64,000 bases of DNA. It comes from Druceiella hillmani (taxonomy: Eukaryota; Arthropoda; Insecta; Lepidoptera; Hepialidae). Below, piece by piece: positions 24,591-35,912 of the stretch. The stretch covers positions 1,497,001 to 1,561,000 of the forward strand of contig JAYKKI010000075.1 of the NCBI GenBank assembly GCA_039881145.1. The letters are read 5' to 3'. Under the pieces are notes generated by a model. It was given only the letters and a program-made list of their open reading frames with translations. It had not been told where the DNA came from and ran no database searches. The position numbers and the translations under genes are program-made. Position 1 is the stretch's first letter, and every line of letters starts with the position of its first letter.

Positions 24591-25110
24591 AAACCGATAG
24601 CCCTGCGAACATAAATGTATTCGATATTACACAATGGACAGCCTTCTCAAAACTTGAGTTCGCCTTCAAAATAAACATCATGAACCATTTAAAAGCACGC
24701 GTCTTCAACCAGTCCTTACTTACGGAACCAAAACTTGGGTAACAACGAAAACCGTCCTGCAAAATATGATCAAAGGGTGATGAAAAGAAAGTTGGTAGGG
24801 ATCTGTTTAATGGACCATAAAACTAATAAGTGGCTTCGGAGACAAAGCAAAGTGGCTGAAATTGTCAAGAGAGTGGCGAAACTTAAGTGGCAGTGGGAGG
24901 TTATGCCGCTCGAAAGTCGGAGTTGTGGTGCAAAGTCTTCTTGGAGTGGAGATCCTGGGAGAGCAAGAAACAAGTCGGGTGACCGCGAATTCGATGGAAA
25001 GATGAAAAAAGACGGTAGCGGGCACAAACTGAATTCAAACAGCCCAAAACAGAACTGAGTGGCACAGATTGAAAGAGACCTGTACCAAAATCGTTGAGGA
25101 TGGCTCATGA
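24591..25110 (+). pseudogene. Degenerate 3' end of a non-LTR retrotransposon ORF2
   Basis: Joined across frames, the plus strand reads as the conserved tail of insect LINE reverse-transcriptase ORFs. The order is ITQWTAFSKLEFAF (24633 on), LKARVFNQ, LTYGTKTWVTTKT after a shift, then VMKRKLVGICLMDHKTNKWL, RRQSKVAEIVKRVAKLKWQW, a second shift to KVFLEWRSWESKKQVG and PRIRWKD, and finally TEWHRLKETCTKIVEDGS before TGA. The family pattern is an RT C-terminus with YGAETW, an MERSMLG-like helix, RIAxLKWxWAGH, GRPxxRWxDD and WxxLEEAYV. At least three frameshifts and several stops make it inactive. The 3' tail GCTCATGATGATGAAGA suits a LINE end. The 107- and 118-codon frames here are fragments or antisense shadows. 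Confidence 0.75.
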
Positions 25111-27029
25111 TGATGAAGATATACAAATTGGATGATAAGGAAAAAATTAGGCGTTTCAGAATTTGATCCTTAGCTGACCAAACCTCTGTACCAATTTATA
25201 CTTTATGTACTTAACAAAGTTACGCTTCCAAAATATATCCTTTTTATTTAGCTGAAAGTCATCAGTGGAAGTTAGTTCATCGTAGTTTAATAAGAGGAGA
25301 GCTTTAAGTGCGGGAAGGGCCCTGATGTCTTCATAATAATGGCGGTCGAGAATCTCTGGGCGCGATGAAAACATTAGCCGGCAGACAATCGGCTCTAGGA
25401 AAGTTATTTATTACATAACAATATCATAATAATTCATGGTGTAGGGGCGTGCTCACACTGGAAGAGTTGGAAATGATTTTTGACACGTGTTATATGTATT
25501 GGATAGTTAATTTTATTACTAACTGATTGATGTTTTAAGAGTCTACTTATTCAGCGGGAATTATTTTGGTCATTTATTTCTTTAATTCAGTGGTCCATTA
25601 TTTTGAAAATTCTTCGATTTTAGGCTTAATCAATCTGTAAATTATTGCACTCATAAATATATGCAGTATGTCTCTACTCTCAGCCTATTTACAATGATTC
25701 ACTTTCTGTTGCAACTGGAATCAAGCCTTCGTCTTGTGTCTGATTGACCTTGTTTGATTGAAGTTGTTAGTTTGTTATTATTTAATCACATTTAATTATA
25801 AGGTTATAACACAGTTACTTTTTTGGTATTTCATCTTCACTCATACGTATAAAGCCCTGTATCAAACAATTAGTTAGGTCCGAAGTTTATAGAGAAGATA
25901 TCCTGTGTGAACTTGATACACGTTTTATAAATTGTTAGAGATATTTTAGATATCCAGAGCGTTACAAGTTTTTTGGAAATTTGTTAAGTTATTAAACTTA
26001 ACCTTTTGTTACTTAAACGTGCAATTATAAAGAATGTTGAAAATGTTTAACGAGATATCGGTATAATTGTGTTCATTGATTGTTCCAGTAATTGTTTCAT
26101 TTCATACTTTCTTACTACATATCTTATAGTCGACAGTTTCTTAGGATAGTCGTTTAAATTGTTTTACTCTTTGGTTTAACTCAAATATGTTTGAAATTGT
26201 TCCTTACTTGCTCAAGTCTATTGAAAATATGAAATTTAACGCTTTGATATATCATGTATCACTTTAATTAATGCTTGTATTTTTTGGTCTACTTCTGTCA
26301 CAAATTGATCTAAATCGGCAAACTGTCTTAGCATAATTTGGATTTTATGAAATGGTTAATTGCTAGATTACCTGGATATTATATAAAATATTCGGGTAAC
26401 GGAGAGAGTATTTAAATCTTCTTGTATAAAGTTGTTGTTTTTTCCTTACTTTTTGATGTTCGATTTTGACTTGATATTTTATATTATTTTAACACATGTT
26501 ATTAAGATTCGATATTAAGTAATTTTTTTTCAGACAGTAAGAAATTCTATGATCCATTGCGGATTATGCTGGTGATTGAGAAAGTGGATAATTTATTGTT
26601 TTTGAACGGAGTTAGACTTAGCAAAGTAGGTTATACTGAGTCACCGCCGTTAGTTTTTTTACGTGAATAAGTCTATAGCGGAGAAAGAAACAAAGACGGA
26701 ATATTATGTTTCAAGACATTGACCAGGGTATGTCCAAAAGAGGTCGTAGTTGTACTCAGCTGTTTGAGACAACCCATTCTTGTTCTATCTCTAAGAGATG
26801 ACGCTAGCTTATCATCTTGTTGATTCATCATTATTTTAATTAATGAGTAGTGTACGTTTTCTTGAGTTTTTATTGTTCCGCATATAATACGTCATCACGA
26901 GATTTTGTGCACTTTTTGTGTATATGTTTTAAAAATTACATAAAAGCATAAATTTTTGTATGTTATCCATTGTGTACAATATTTTATAGATTTCGCGTTG
27001 ATTATTATCAGTACTGGATCCGATCATAC
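25111..27029. other. Interval with nothing recognised
   Basis: No domain-bearing frame or shared repeat was seen across about 1.9 kb. Confidence 0.4.
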
Positions 27030-27240
27030 ACTATGACCAGTAAAACGTAACACCAAAAATTCCACGCAGCGCGCTGATAGTTGAATGTCGAAAAACTTTC
27101 ATTCGTTGAACCTGATAATTTCCTACGCTCACGCAATCAACACGTTTTGCTACACCAGGGTGGTATAGCAAAAACGTGATGAACCAGAACCGAATTACAC
27201 CGGAACTCTCCAATTTCCAAATATAGCGTGCTGCGCAGCA
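27030..27240 (+). repeat. Dispersed repeat, inverted relative to 29640-29790
   Basis: The core CTTTCATTCGTTGAAC, TTTCCTACGCTCACGCAATC and TTTTGCTACACCA matches the reverse complement of 29690-29790 (CTTTGTTATGC, CCTACGCTCACGCATTC, TTTTTGCTGTACCAC). No open frame is shared. Likely a non-autonomous transposon of a family common in moths. Confidence 0.6.
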
Positions 27241-27669
27241 TATTTTGAAAGAATTAAGATATTTCGATATTCAATTATTAGCATGCTGTGTGGTATGCGG
27301 AGAGACGGGAAGGGGATGTTGTAACGTGGATAACAAACTTTAATTTTTACTTAATATAACCACATTAAGATTACGGGGGTGGAATTAATTATGCATAATT
27401 ATGCAAATTTATCCGCAAAAATTACTAATCATTTCCTAATTCTCGAATTTTTGAACGTGCCATATATCCGGCACCGCATTTAAGGGCATATTTGTGTCGA
27501 TAATTGTTGAATTGGCAAATAATTTTATTATTATTCATATTTTTTATTTACTTAAAAAAATAATAAACTTAAAATGGCCTTTTCATTACAATGACCTTTT
27601 TTATTACAGAAAAAGTGACTACCCCAATATTTTTAAAGATATTGGGTAAATATTATGAAAAAAACCTGT
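27241..27669. other. Interval with nothing recognised
   Basis: AT-rich; no feature seen. Confidence 0.4.
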
Positions 27670-28662
27670 CATATACGAGTTGAATATGAAAATTCATATT
27701 TAGGTATGTAAAAACATTTAAGGGTACAAAAGGAGGGTAGAAAAGTATAATATATATTTAAAAAAATGATAAGGTCTAGAATAATTGCTACAGCTTTTTT
27801 GTAATTTTCTAGTCGGATTTTACCAACCCTTTTTTTAATGGCTAATTTGTTTCAGAAATAAAGAGGGGAATGTTCCATTTTTATATATTTTTGAAATTAT
27901 GCTTTTAAATATGCAATTTAAAATTATGAAAAAATTAACAATTTCAAACGATATTCCATGTGATATATAAAAATTAAAAAAAAAAACAATATAAAACCCT
28001 CATTTGTTTGTTTTTTAATTCTTATATGAATATTTTTAAAAAGTTAGCTGGTGTAAATTAGATGAGTGAATAAGTTAAAATACTATTCCAAATGTCAAAT
28101 TTCTATATTGCACGATTTCTGAATCAGCCATGAATATTGTAAAATCCAAATATATTATCAACTATATCTTTTATGGGCGTAATACTGGTGCATATTTCAA
28201 ACTTTATGATATCCAGAAATATCTTCATAGTTTTTTTTACAAATTTTTGTGTGGATTTCTAAAAACCTAATTTTTTCATAATTTCAGGCTGAGTATTTTG
28301 GAAAAAAATTTGGTGGTACATATTTTTTATTTCTTTATCAGTATATATTTGAAGATATCATAATTAAAATTATGAAAAACAAATTTTTGAATTATTTATA
28401 ATTAGCACCTTATGCATGGAATTTAAAAAATATATTTTGGAGTATTTAATTTGTCCTCCATAAAATTTTCTTACGAATATTTTTAAGTTTTGCTACTGTG
28501 TTTTTATAGTTTAATATATGCGTGGGTTAACATGTTTTATTACTAGACCAAATTTCAAATTTCTACGTCAAGCAGTTTCTGAGAAAAGGGTTGTGGACGG
28601 ATGGACAGACTTCTTATAAGGGTTCCTTTATTCCTTTTGTGGTACGAAACCCTAAAAAGTAT
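27670..28662 (+). mobile_element. Family S repeat, expanded or nested copy
   Basis: The head is degraded (TATACGAGTTGAATATG, then AAGGGTACAAAAGGAGGG). TCTAGAATAATTGCTA at 27775 matches 5510-5522 of the first full copy. The end has AGCAGTTTCTGAGAAAAGGG, GGACGGATGGACAGAC, ATAAGGGTTCC and GAAACCCTAAAAA. It is longer than the 620-bp copies, so extra AT-rich sequence was inserted or two copies are joined. Confidence 0.55.
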
Positions 28663-28834
28663 AAAACCTTTATTCCATTAGAATTTTGCCTGAAAAATAA
28701 TGATATAAACCTTATAAAAAAATGAAAACAAAGCGGCTCCGAATCGATGGGTTTACGTCTGCCAGTGTCGATGTCATGTCACTACTAATTTGTTTTCCGC
28801 AACATTAGCCAATGTGCACTGCGCCTAATAGCGA

Positions 28835-28926
28835 GTCGTGCGAGCTCGAGAGCGCGGCGGGCTGGGTGGGCGCGCAGGCTGCGAGCGCCGCCGCGCTGTG
28901 TGGCGCGTGGGCTGCCGCCTCACCGG
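28835..28926. other. Local GC-rich, CpG-dense block
   Basis: About 90 bp is rich in CG and GC, including GAGAGCGCGGCGGGCTGG and GCGAGCGCCGCCGCGC, in a window that is otherwise about 70 percent AT. The plus frame from 28838 is Arg/Gly/Ala-rich and ends at 29044 in unrelated sequence, so I do not call it a gene. It could be a transposon-borne CpG block or a small CpG island. Confidence 0.5.
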
Positions 28927-28945
28927 ATACCTTCATTATATACTA

Positions 28946-29046
28946 ACTAGCGACCCGCCCCGACTTCGTTCGCTCTCATTGCTGGCTCTCTTTATATTTG
29001 CCTCTGTATCTGCTTCTTATTTTACAGTATCGCGGAACACTTAGGT
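28946..29046 (+). repeat. Lepidopteran dispersed repeat start (family T, CTAGCGACCCGCC type)
   Basis: ACTAGCGACCCGCCCCGACT followed by TCGTTCGCTC is the opening of a very common lepidopteran repeat whose other end reads GCGAAGYCGCGGGCAAMAGCTAGT. Only the opening is preserved here. Confidence 0.6.
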
Positions 29047-29639
29047 ACGTTGGGCTTTACACAAATATAATATTGTGTTATAAGGCATTAGTATAATTAC
29101 GAACAGAATGCTAAGATCATAATAACAGCGTACTTAATAACCACACCGTACAATTATATGTAAGTAAATTACTAATGATCTGTTATTACTACTATTTGTG
29201 CACTCATTTGGAGATACTCTAAAAATTGACATTTAAAAGCGCAATTCAGTTTTATATAGGTTTTTTGCGCAATATATATTTCTGTCTTTTTTAAGTATAT
29301 TTAAATATATTTATCTTTTCTTCCTAATAACTGTGCAACTAACTCATTATATATAGGTATTATATGTAATTATATGAAAATATAATATTCATTATATATG
29401 TTGTTGTTGTTATGTCCACATGAGATGAAGAAGGTCTCATATGGTAAAATGGTTGCCAGAGAACAGTCCCGCTGCACAACACACCACAGTGATAACCATT
29501 CATTATAAATAGGTATATGAAACTGTTCATTATAAATATGGTTATTTTGTATATGTGTTATAGATGATATAAAGTAGTAAAGGTTTTTTTTAGAAATATT
29601 TATTTATTTAATTATTTTTTTCTCAACATAAACGAATAA
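29047..29639. other. AT-rich interval, nothing recognised
   Basis: A short less-AT-rich patch with AGAACAGTCCCGCTGCAC lies at 29460-29480. No gene was seen. Confidence 0.4.
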
Positions 29640-29790
29640 CACTCTGGTGCACCTACGATTGGGTGAGTGAATAGTTCAGTACCACAGGAAACTTGAGAGT
29701 TTCGGTGTGATTCGATTCTGGAGAGTGGTACAGCAAAAAGATTGTGAATGCGTGAGCGTAGGAAATTTTGCATAACAAAGAATGAAAATT
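29640..29790 (-). repeat. Dispersed repeat, inverted partner of 27030-27240
   Basis: Read on the minus strand it gives TTCATTCTTTGTTATGC, then TTTCCTACGCTCACGCATTC, then CTGTACCACTCTCCAGAATC. The minus-strand 61-codon frame here is only a translation of the repeat. Confidence 0.6.
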
Positions 29791-31090
29791 TATTCAATAA
29801 TAAATTTTATTAGTAAATCTTTTCTGAATTGCAAAGAAGGGAAACCTTTTATACCCAGAAGGAAATCGGTAGGAAAAGGAATATTATTACCCAGTGTTAA
29901 ACGAGGTCACTTCCAGAATACTACGCAACAAAAATATGTCCCATATTGAGTGCATATCCCTGAAAATAGGGCAATAAAAATGGCCTTTACATAAATTGTA
30001 TAGTCTGAACTACTGTGCAGTCTACATTCTCCACTTTTTAGCACCTAAGTAGACTAATATTACAAAGTTGGATTAAATATTGCACAATTTTGTAAGCTGT
30101 GTTCTCCTACAGAAGTAAGTATTGAATCTTAAAAAACTTGCACCATCTATTTGATATTGTTCGAACTATATTTTCGTTTGTAGAACGCCATCTGTTGGGA
30201 ACTTGTTAAATTTCTTTAGCATCTGTTAGTAATTTAATGTAGTACTTTTCTGTAATTTGCGGCACATTTAATATTGTAATTTTGATTTCTGAAGAGTATT
30301 ATATTATGGGGATTGTCAAGAAATATAGAGAGAGCTTGAAAAGAAATACGAAATTTTGCTCACATTTTTGCCTGTATCAGTGCAGCATCGACAGAATAAA
30401 GGTAAACGTTATTGAAAGCAAATAGGTTATGTTATGAGTGAATATAAGATTGTATTTTTGAAAAACTTAACACTAAATTTTTTTCATGAATTTAGAATAT
30501 ATCTATGGGGGCTTCATACGAAAAAATGACAGCAATGTATCCTAAAGTTTATAAAGTTAACACCAGATAGCACTAACAACATCATATATGCTCCACATAC
30601 GTTTTTATTCAAAAGCGCTTTTTGGTGTATTTCAATACATTTAATAAAAATGAAATAAGGGAAAAACATCAAAGCTAAGTTGTTATTTAATGAAAATGAA
30701 TCATTAGTTACCAGAATCTCGAGATTATTAATAAATTTTCGAATATATCTATTAGGTCAAGAAATCTTTCTAGGTTTTTCTATAGAGGTTAAATTGGGTA
30801 ATTGCTATATATTGGGTACAATTAATGAAATATACCTTTGTTTTAAAAATAATAAAGATATTTACAGTTATTTATTACATATTGTAAATAAAAAACATTT
30901 TTGGACAGTTTTTAAACGATATATTTGCCTGGATACATGCACCGGTGGAACGGCATCTCAAATCTCATACGAACGCATGTAACAGATAAAATGATTGTTG
31001 GGAGTTATTATTATTTTTTCCGATATAAATTTATAGGCGCTCCGTGTTATGTCGTGAGGGGCGATTATGGGCACTCGCTCTTCGCGGTAC
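29791..31090. other. Interval with nothing recognised
   Basis: Plus frames at 30680-30982 and 30925-31179 have no recognisable domain and sit in AT-biased composition. I do not call them genes. Confidence 0.4.
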
Positions 31091-31404
31091 TCGCCATTTA
31101 TTGGTTAATCGCTGTGTACATTTTCTGTTATTCCTACATCGGCCGTATGCCAGTGCTCAGTGACGTAGCCGTTCAGTGATAGTTACACGTCAGTGACAAA
31201 GCTAACGCCAAAGTTTGTCTGAAATCGCCATTTATTGGCAAGTCGGTTATCTATGGATAATAAGTTCACCGTCCACATGTGTCAGTGACTTGTGCGTTCA
31301 ATAACAGTTGCTTATCAGTGAAAAATGAACACTGAAGTGTCCATGAAACCAATTTTATCAGCAAACACTATTAATACCTTTTATACATTTGCTTATCAGT
31401 GACT
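31091..31404 (+). repeat. Degenerate CAGTGA-containing repeat cluster
   Basis: CAGTGA occurs at 31158, 31174, 31190, 31283, 31316 and 31398. TCGCCATTTATTGG is repeated 134 bp apart at 31091 and 31225, and TTGCTTATCAGTGA is repeated at about 31308 and 31390. This looks like an old, decayed tandem structure or a motif cluster. Function unknown. Confidence 0.5.
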
Positions 31405-31477
31405 AATTGATTTAATGTTCTATTTACTTTGTATAGACGTGTAAAGGTGAAGAAATAATTTTAAAAAAATAATAAAA

Positions 31478-32092
31478 GCCGGCCAAGTGCAAGTCGGACT
31501 AACGCACGAATGGTTCCGTAACACCAAACAGTATTAAACTTATACCTTTTTTTCTCAAGGACACTATTGTCGGTGCCGAAAATATCCCATATATCAAAAA
31601 CTATACAACATGTCTTATTCAAAACAAGCTTTAGTTGAAAGTTTATTTTAAGTTCTAGTACCTCATTACCTTTCATTTTCAGAATTTTACACACGTTAGT
31701 TGACAAATTACAGACGGGGAGGGGGGGTACTTTTGCAGAGTTTACAAGCATATATCTCACCAACTGTTGACAAATAAAATAGTTATTGAGGAACTTTTAT
31801 ATCATTTTAAGGCCTATTTAACGATACCTCACACGCCTATGTGGACTGGATTTTTTCCAACTTTCAGTTACATTTATGAAGCCCCATCCCTAATTATTTT
31901 CTCATAATTCCACTATTTCATTATATAGCGATTCATAGAAGACACTTACCATATGTAATTCCATCTATATAGTGACAATAGTTGCCTAGTAAAATGGTTC
32001 TGACGGGGCAAACAGATGGACAGATAGACAGACAGACGGGCAGACGGATGGGACGAAATTATAAGGGTTCCGTTTTTACCATTTGAAATTTA
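31478..32092 (+). mobile_element. Family S repeat, full length (tRNA-like head)
   Basis: The head AAAGCCGGCCAAGTGCAAGT then CGGACTAACGCACG and GGTTCCGTAAC is the well-known start of an abundant lepidopteran repeat. It resembles pol III A and B boxes. The tail has TTCTGACGGGGC, GGACAGATAGACAGACAGAC and ATAAGGGTTCCGTTTTTACC. About 615 bp, the same length as the copy at 5329. The minus-strand 100-codon frame at 31461-31763 is antisense to it and not a gene. Confidence 0.75.
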
Positions 32093-32664
32093 AAGATTTG
32101 AAGAAATATTTATTCTTGGAAGCTTCTACTTGTACATTAATTTGAAAAAAATCCCAAACTATAATTTCAAAAACACCATTCATTTCCTTAAGCCAGCTCA
32201 AAAGGCTATTTGTGCAATTTATTTGCAATATTATTGTTAAGTACATACATTGACTGTCTTTCCTAAAAATAGTTCGTGTAGTTAGTTGCGTGATGAAAAA
32301 CTAATGAAAACATACAGATATATTACAAAAATACTTAATTACCTTGTCTTCGGTGTCTTCAATTCCTCGGAAAAATCCTATTTGAAGTATAATTTAAAAG
32401 TAGAACAATAAATAAATTTTAAAAACGCAATCGACTTCACTGTTACAGATTTAAAGAACTTCTTTGTGTAATTCACTTTGCTGTATTTTTTTTATGTACA
32501 TATATTGACTGTCTTTTTCCAATAATCGTTCGTATAATTGATGGTTAATAACGATAATGTTTATTATGAAAATGCTTATTGTGTGTATGTAGTATAGAGG
32601 TAAAAATACAATACAAAATAATAATAGTAAATTTTAAACGTTAATTAGCACACATAACAACAAC
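32093..32664. other. Interval with a diverged two-copy direct repeat
   Basis: TACATACATTGACTGTCTTT followed by a TCGT core (near 32240-32280) recurs at about 32496-32535. CTTCAATTCC and GACTTCACTG contexts differ. No gene was seen. Confidence 0.4.
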
Positions 32665-32702
32665 ACTAGCTGCGTAGCGCCCGCGCTCAGCGTAGGTGGA
32701 AG
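32665..32702. repeat. Family T fragment (CTAGCTG...GCCCGCGCTC)
   Basis: ACTAGCTGCGTAGCGCCCGC followed by GCTCAGCGT resembles a terminal segment of the lepidopteran CTAG-ended repeat in reversed orientation. Short and diverged. Confidence 0.4.
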
Positions 32703-33530
32703 CAGAATGTAATATATATTTGGACACTTTGGTTGGGTTAATAAGTATTCGTCAAAATTATATTTGTCGTATTAAAAATGGGCATATTTTCTGCATTAAC
32801 AAATAAAAATCCTCAAACTACAAAGATATACTTCCGGCAACGAATGTGAATTATATATGGCGATATATAAAGAAAAAAAATAACGTGGCTGAATGTCGAA
32901 ATATAATTAAAGAATCGATTTTTTTTCTTGTGTCTCTGTTTCCTCTCTAAATTAGTCTTAGAAACAATTGGTACTTTCTTAAGTTTAAATAATATCTACA
33001 TGGGTTCATGAGAAATTTTGATATCATATTTGAACGTAAACTTTTTAGCAATCAGTGTTTATTAATTGCAATGATGTTTATAATAGAAGTAGTTAATTTA
33101 AAGACTTTAGTCTGTGTATAGGTTCTAAATATTATAGTTTTTAATAACATTAAGATAATAAGTAACAAATGGATAGTTATATTAGGGTCCTTAATCATTA
33201 TGATGTTAACAAAAAGCAATTGTAATTCAGTGGTGTGGACTGTTACATTTAAGGGTTTGATTATCAAATGTTTGATTATAAAATACAGAATACCTCGGTT
33301 TTTTCTCTTAGAAACGGTGCTTAATTTTATAATCTATGATAACAATTGAAAAACACAATTTAAGTGGGTTTAACACTAAAAAGTTATAAAAAATGATAGA
33401 ATTTGTTTCATCTGATGCAGTATTCTATTCGATAAACTGATCATTTTTTTCAAATTTCGGGCAATTTCGGCATTTGCATGCCAATCGCATTTGACAGGTT
33501 CAACGGAATTGATCTATCTGTGTCTGAAAA
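32703..33530. other. AT-rich interval, nothing recognised
   Basis: The minus-strand frame at 33052-33267 is Ile/Leu-rich, low-complexity translation of AT DNA. Confidence 0.4.
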
Positions 33531-33738
33531 TATTTATTTATTTATCACCTTTCATACATAGTACACATGGCGGACTTATTGCTATATGAGCAATCTCTTC
33601 CAGTCAACCATAACAATTGATGTTGAAATTTAGTCGGCAGACTGTAAAAGATTTTGCAACGAAAATTCTTTATAGTATATTAGACAAAAAAAATTTTAAA
33701 AATACAAAAGTATAAGTAAAAATACAAAAGTATAAGAA
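33531..33738 (-). mobile_element. LINE 3'-UTR fragment (same family as 34229-35152, opposite strand)
   Basis: The reverse complement reads TTTGTCTAATATACTATAAA, TTTTACAGTCTGCC, GGTTGACTGGAAGAGATTGC and AATAAGTCCGCCATGTGTAC, ending in AAATAAATA. This matches 34990-35150 in order and spacing. It is 5'-truncated within the 3' UTR, typical of target-primed insertion. Confidence 0.8.
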
Positions 33739-34228
33739 AATAGATCAAAGCATTGGAAAATCGCTTTGCAACATTTCATCCACAGATAAGCGTCATCGCG
33801 GATGTAAAGTTATGGATATTTGAAAAAAGTTTCCATTTTTCATTTCGCTTATTATAATAAATTTTCTTTATTTTACTTAATTTACTACTTTTAAGATATT
33901 TTTTTAGGTGCAACACATTTGTATTTGCATCAATCTAATACTTTTTTTTGGGTTCAGTAATCAAAGTTCGGCCGCTATGACATCGTCGTGTTCAGTTGTC
34001 TATCTGTTTTATTATTGTGTTATAAAGTAATACAATAAACGGTAAATCATTGGTGGTGGGTGGAAGCAAATTTTAAAGCGATTACATATATGTTTAATTA
34101 AATTATTTACGTTTGAGATGTCCTAAGGTTTTACTTCTAATTCATTACATGTATGTTGATATATCACTTTGACAATACATTCAAAGACTCATAATAAATA
34201 AAAATAATCATAAAAAATAGACCCATAG
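33739..34228. other. Interval between two head-to-head LINE fragments
   Basis: No feature was recognised. The 5'-truncated ends of the two LINE fragments face this interval. Confidence 0.45.
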
Positions 34229-34885
34229 TACAATAACACCATACGCGTCAACTGTTAAAAACCTAGGCCTACTGATCGATCAAAATCTTAGTTGACGCCC
34301 TCATGTAAATGATGTTAGTCGTCGTGTTTTCAACAGGATACACTCTTTGAAACGTCTTCAAAATTTTCTACCGACTAAAACTTAACTCTACCTTTGTCAA
34401 ACACTTTTATTACCACTAATTAATTATGGAGATGTGTGCTATCCAGATCTTAATGAAGAATATTTGTGCAAGTTGGAACGTCTTCAAAATTTATGCATCC
34501 GGTACATCTTCAGCCTCAGAAAACATGATCATATTTCTGAATACAGATGACTTCCCAAATGGCTGAAGATCCGTGATCGACGCCAACTTCACATACTTAC
34601 ACTTCTTTTTAATATATTAAAAACTCCTCAGAGCCCAAATTATCTTAGTGGCAAATTTAAAGATTTATCTGCTCACGATCTGAAAGTTGTGACTGCCTTA
34701 TCTGTCTTGGGCTACGATCTGAAAGTTCACTCACCCTACTTATTCCTAAACATACCTTTACCACTTACGAAAAATCTTTCACTATCCAAGCAGCAAAAAT
34801 TTGGAATCACCTGGATCCTGATATAAGGAAAATATCGTCCCTAAATATTTTCAAAGCTCAAGTGAAAAAGTCGCGCCTCTCTTGA
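34229..34885 (+). pseudogene. CR1/Jockey-like LINE reverse transcriptase, C-terminal part
   Basis: The plus-strand frame from 34229 reads TITPYASTVKNLGLLIDQNL, a stop where the family has Trp, then RPHVNDVSRRVFNRIHSLKR. It continues to LYLCQTLLLPLINYGDVCYP and LERLQNLCIRYIFSLRKHDH. This is the RT thumb and downstream region of CR1/Jockey-type LINEs (VKxLGVxLD, LLxPxINYxDVVY, LQNxxIRFIFxLRKxDH). After a frameshift near 34690-34720, at a repeated GATCTGAAAGTT, it resumes as SFTIQAAKIWNHLDPDIRKI and ends at TGA 34883. There are three in-frame stops, each a single change from a sense codon. Catalytic RT motifs lie upstream and are missing, so it is 5'-truncated and dead. Confidence 0.8.
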
Positions 34886-35152
34886 AACTTTTTCTTTGTG
34901 TCCTTGTCCTTTCCTGTCTTTCCCATCCCAAATCATGTCAATAGTTTTTTTTTACTTTACTTTTGTATTTTTTTAAAAATTGTTTTTCGTCTAATGTGCT
35001 ATAAAGAATTTTCATCGTAAAATCTCTTACAGTCTACCAAATAAATTTCAATACAATTTGTTACGGTTGACTGGAAAAGACTGCTCATGTAGAAATAAGT
35101 CCGCCATATGTACTATACTTAAGAGTTAATACATAAATAAATAAAATAAATG
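34886..35152 (+). mobile_element. 3' UTR and tail of the CR1/Jockey-like LINE
   Basis: Continuous with the ORF remnant. It contains TTTTCGTCTAATGTGCTATA, GGTTGACTGGAAAAGACTGC and AATAAGTCCGCCATATGTAC, and ends in AAATAAATAAAATAAATGA, a microsatellite-type LINE tail. Confidence 0.8.
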
Positions 35153-35841
35153 AGTAAAGAACATTACGATAAATGTCTATATAATAAAATGTCGTTACAT
35201 TCTTACTTAGTAAAATATATTAGCTAAACTGAGTATCTGACTTTATTTATTGTTTTTCTCGGAGGAATTTTGTGTGAAAGGTAAAGCGACAGTGTTTATT
35301 ATAATTACAAATAATTACTCAGTATTTTTCCGATAAAAACTTACATCCCTCCTCTCATCATATGGGGTGAGAGGACGGGGTGGGGATGGACATTTTCTTA
35401 AGCTTTTTTGTTAAGTCAGACCGTAAAACTTGAGGGAATTCGGTTGACTGAAACTGAAGACATTGGATGTTTACTGTATTTACGAATTTTTTACGTGTTT
35501 CGTTTATTAACCTCCGCTTGTTTTTGACGTTTCTTCCTAATTTTTTCTGCACAATCCCGAAATAATTGTTTTACGCTCGTATTACGTGTATTATCTACTT
35601 TTCGGCTCCTTGCGGATTATAGAAGTGATAGTTCCACACTGTAGACGTGATAGGTCCGACCGCAGTACAATATCCAAGCGGTTCGTCAAATAGTCCGTAA
35701 TTCACGTATTTGTTATACCTGATATTTTCCTTACTTATAACAGCGAAAACGTTTCTATGAACTGCCTTCTTAACGGGAGTAGGTCTGGAGCCGAATTTTT
35801 AATCTCGGAACATGAATATGATAATTTTGCTTAGATATAGT
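35153..35841. other. Interval with nothing recognised
   Basis: The minus-strand 64-codon frame at 35358-35552 has no domain. Otherwise no repeat or gene was seen. Confidence 0.4.
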
Positions 35842-35842
35842 G

Positions 35843-35909
<67 letters not shown>
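35842..35909. repeat. AT microsatellite at LINE boundary
   Basis: About 68 bp of TA repeats ending exactly where LINE coding similarity starts at 35911. Confidence 0.95.

Positions 35910-35910
<1 letters not shown>

Positions 35911-35912
<2 letters not shown>

Noticed and set aside
24770..25126. 118-codon minus-strand ORF
   Set aside because: It is antisense to the degenerate LINE ORF2 tail, which is recognisable on the plus strand.
28838..29044. Arg/Gly-rich 68-codon ORF in the GC-rich block
   Set aside because: The frame is open only because GC-rich DNA lacks stops. It runs into the family T repeat, so it is not a gene.
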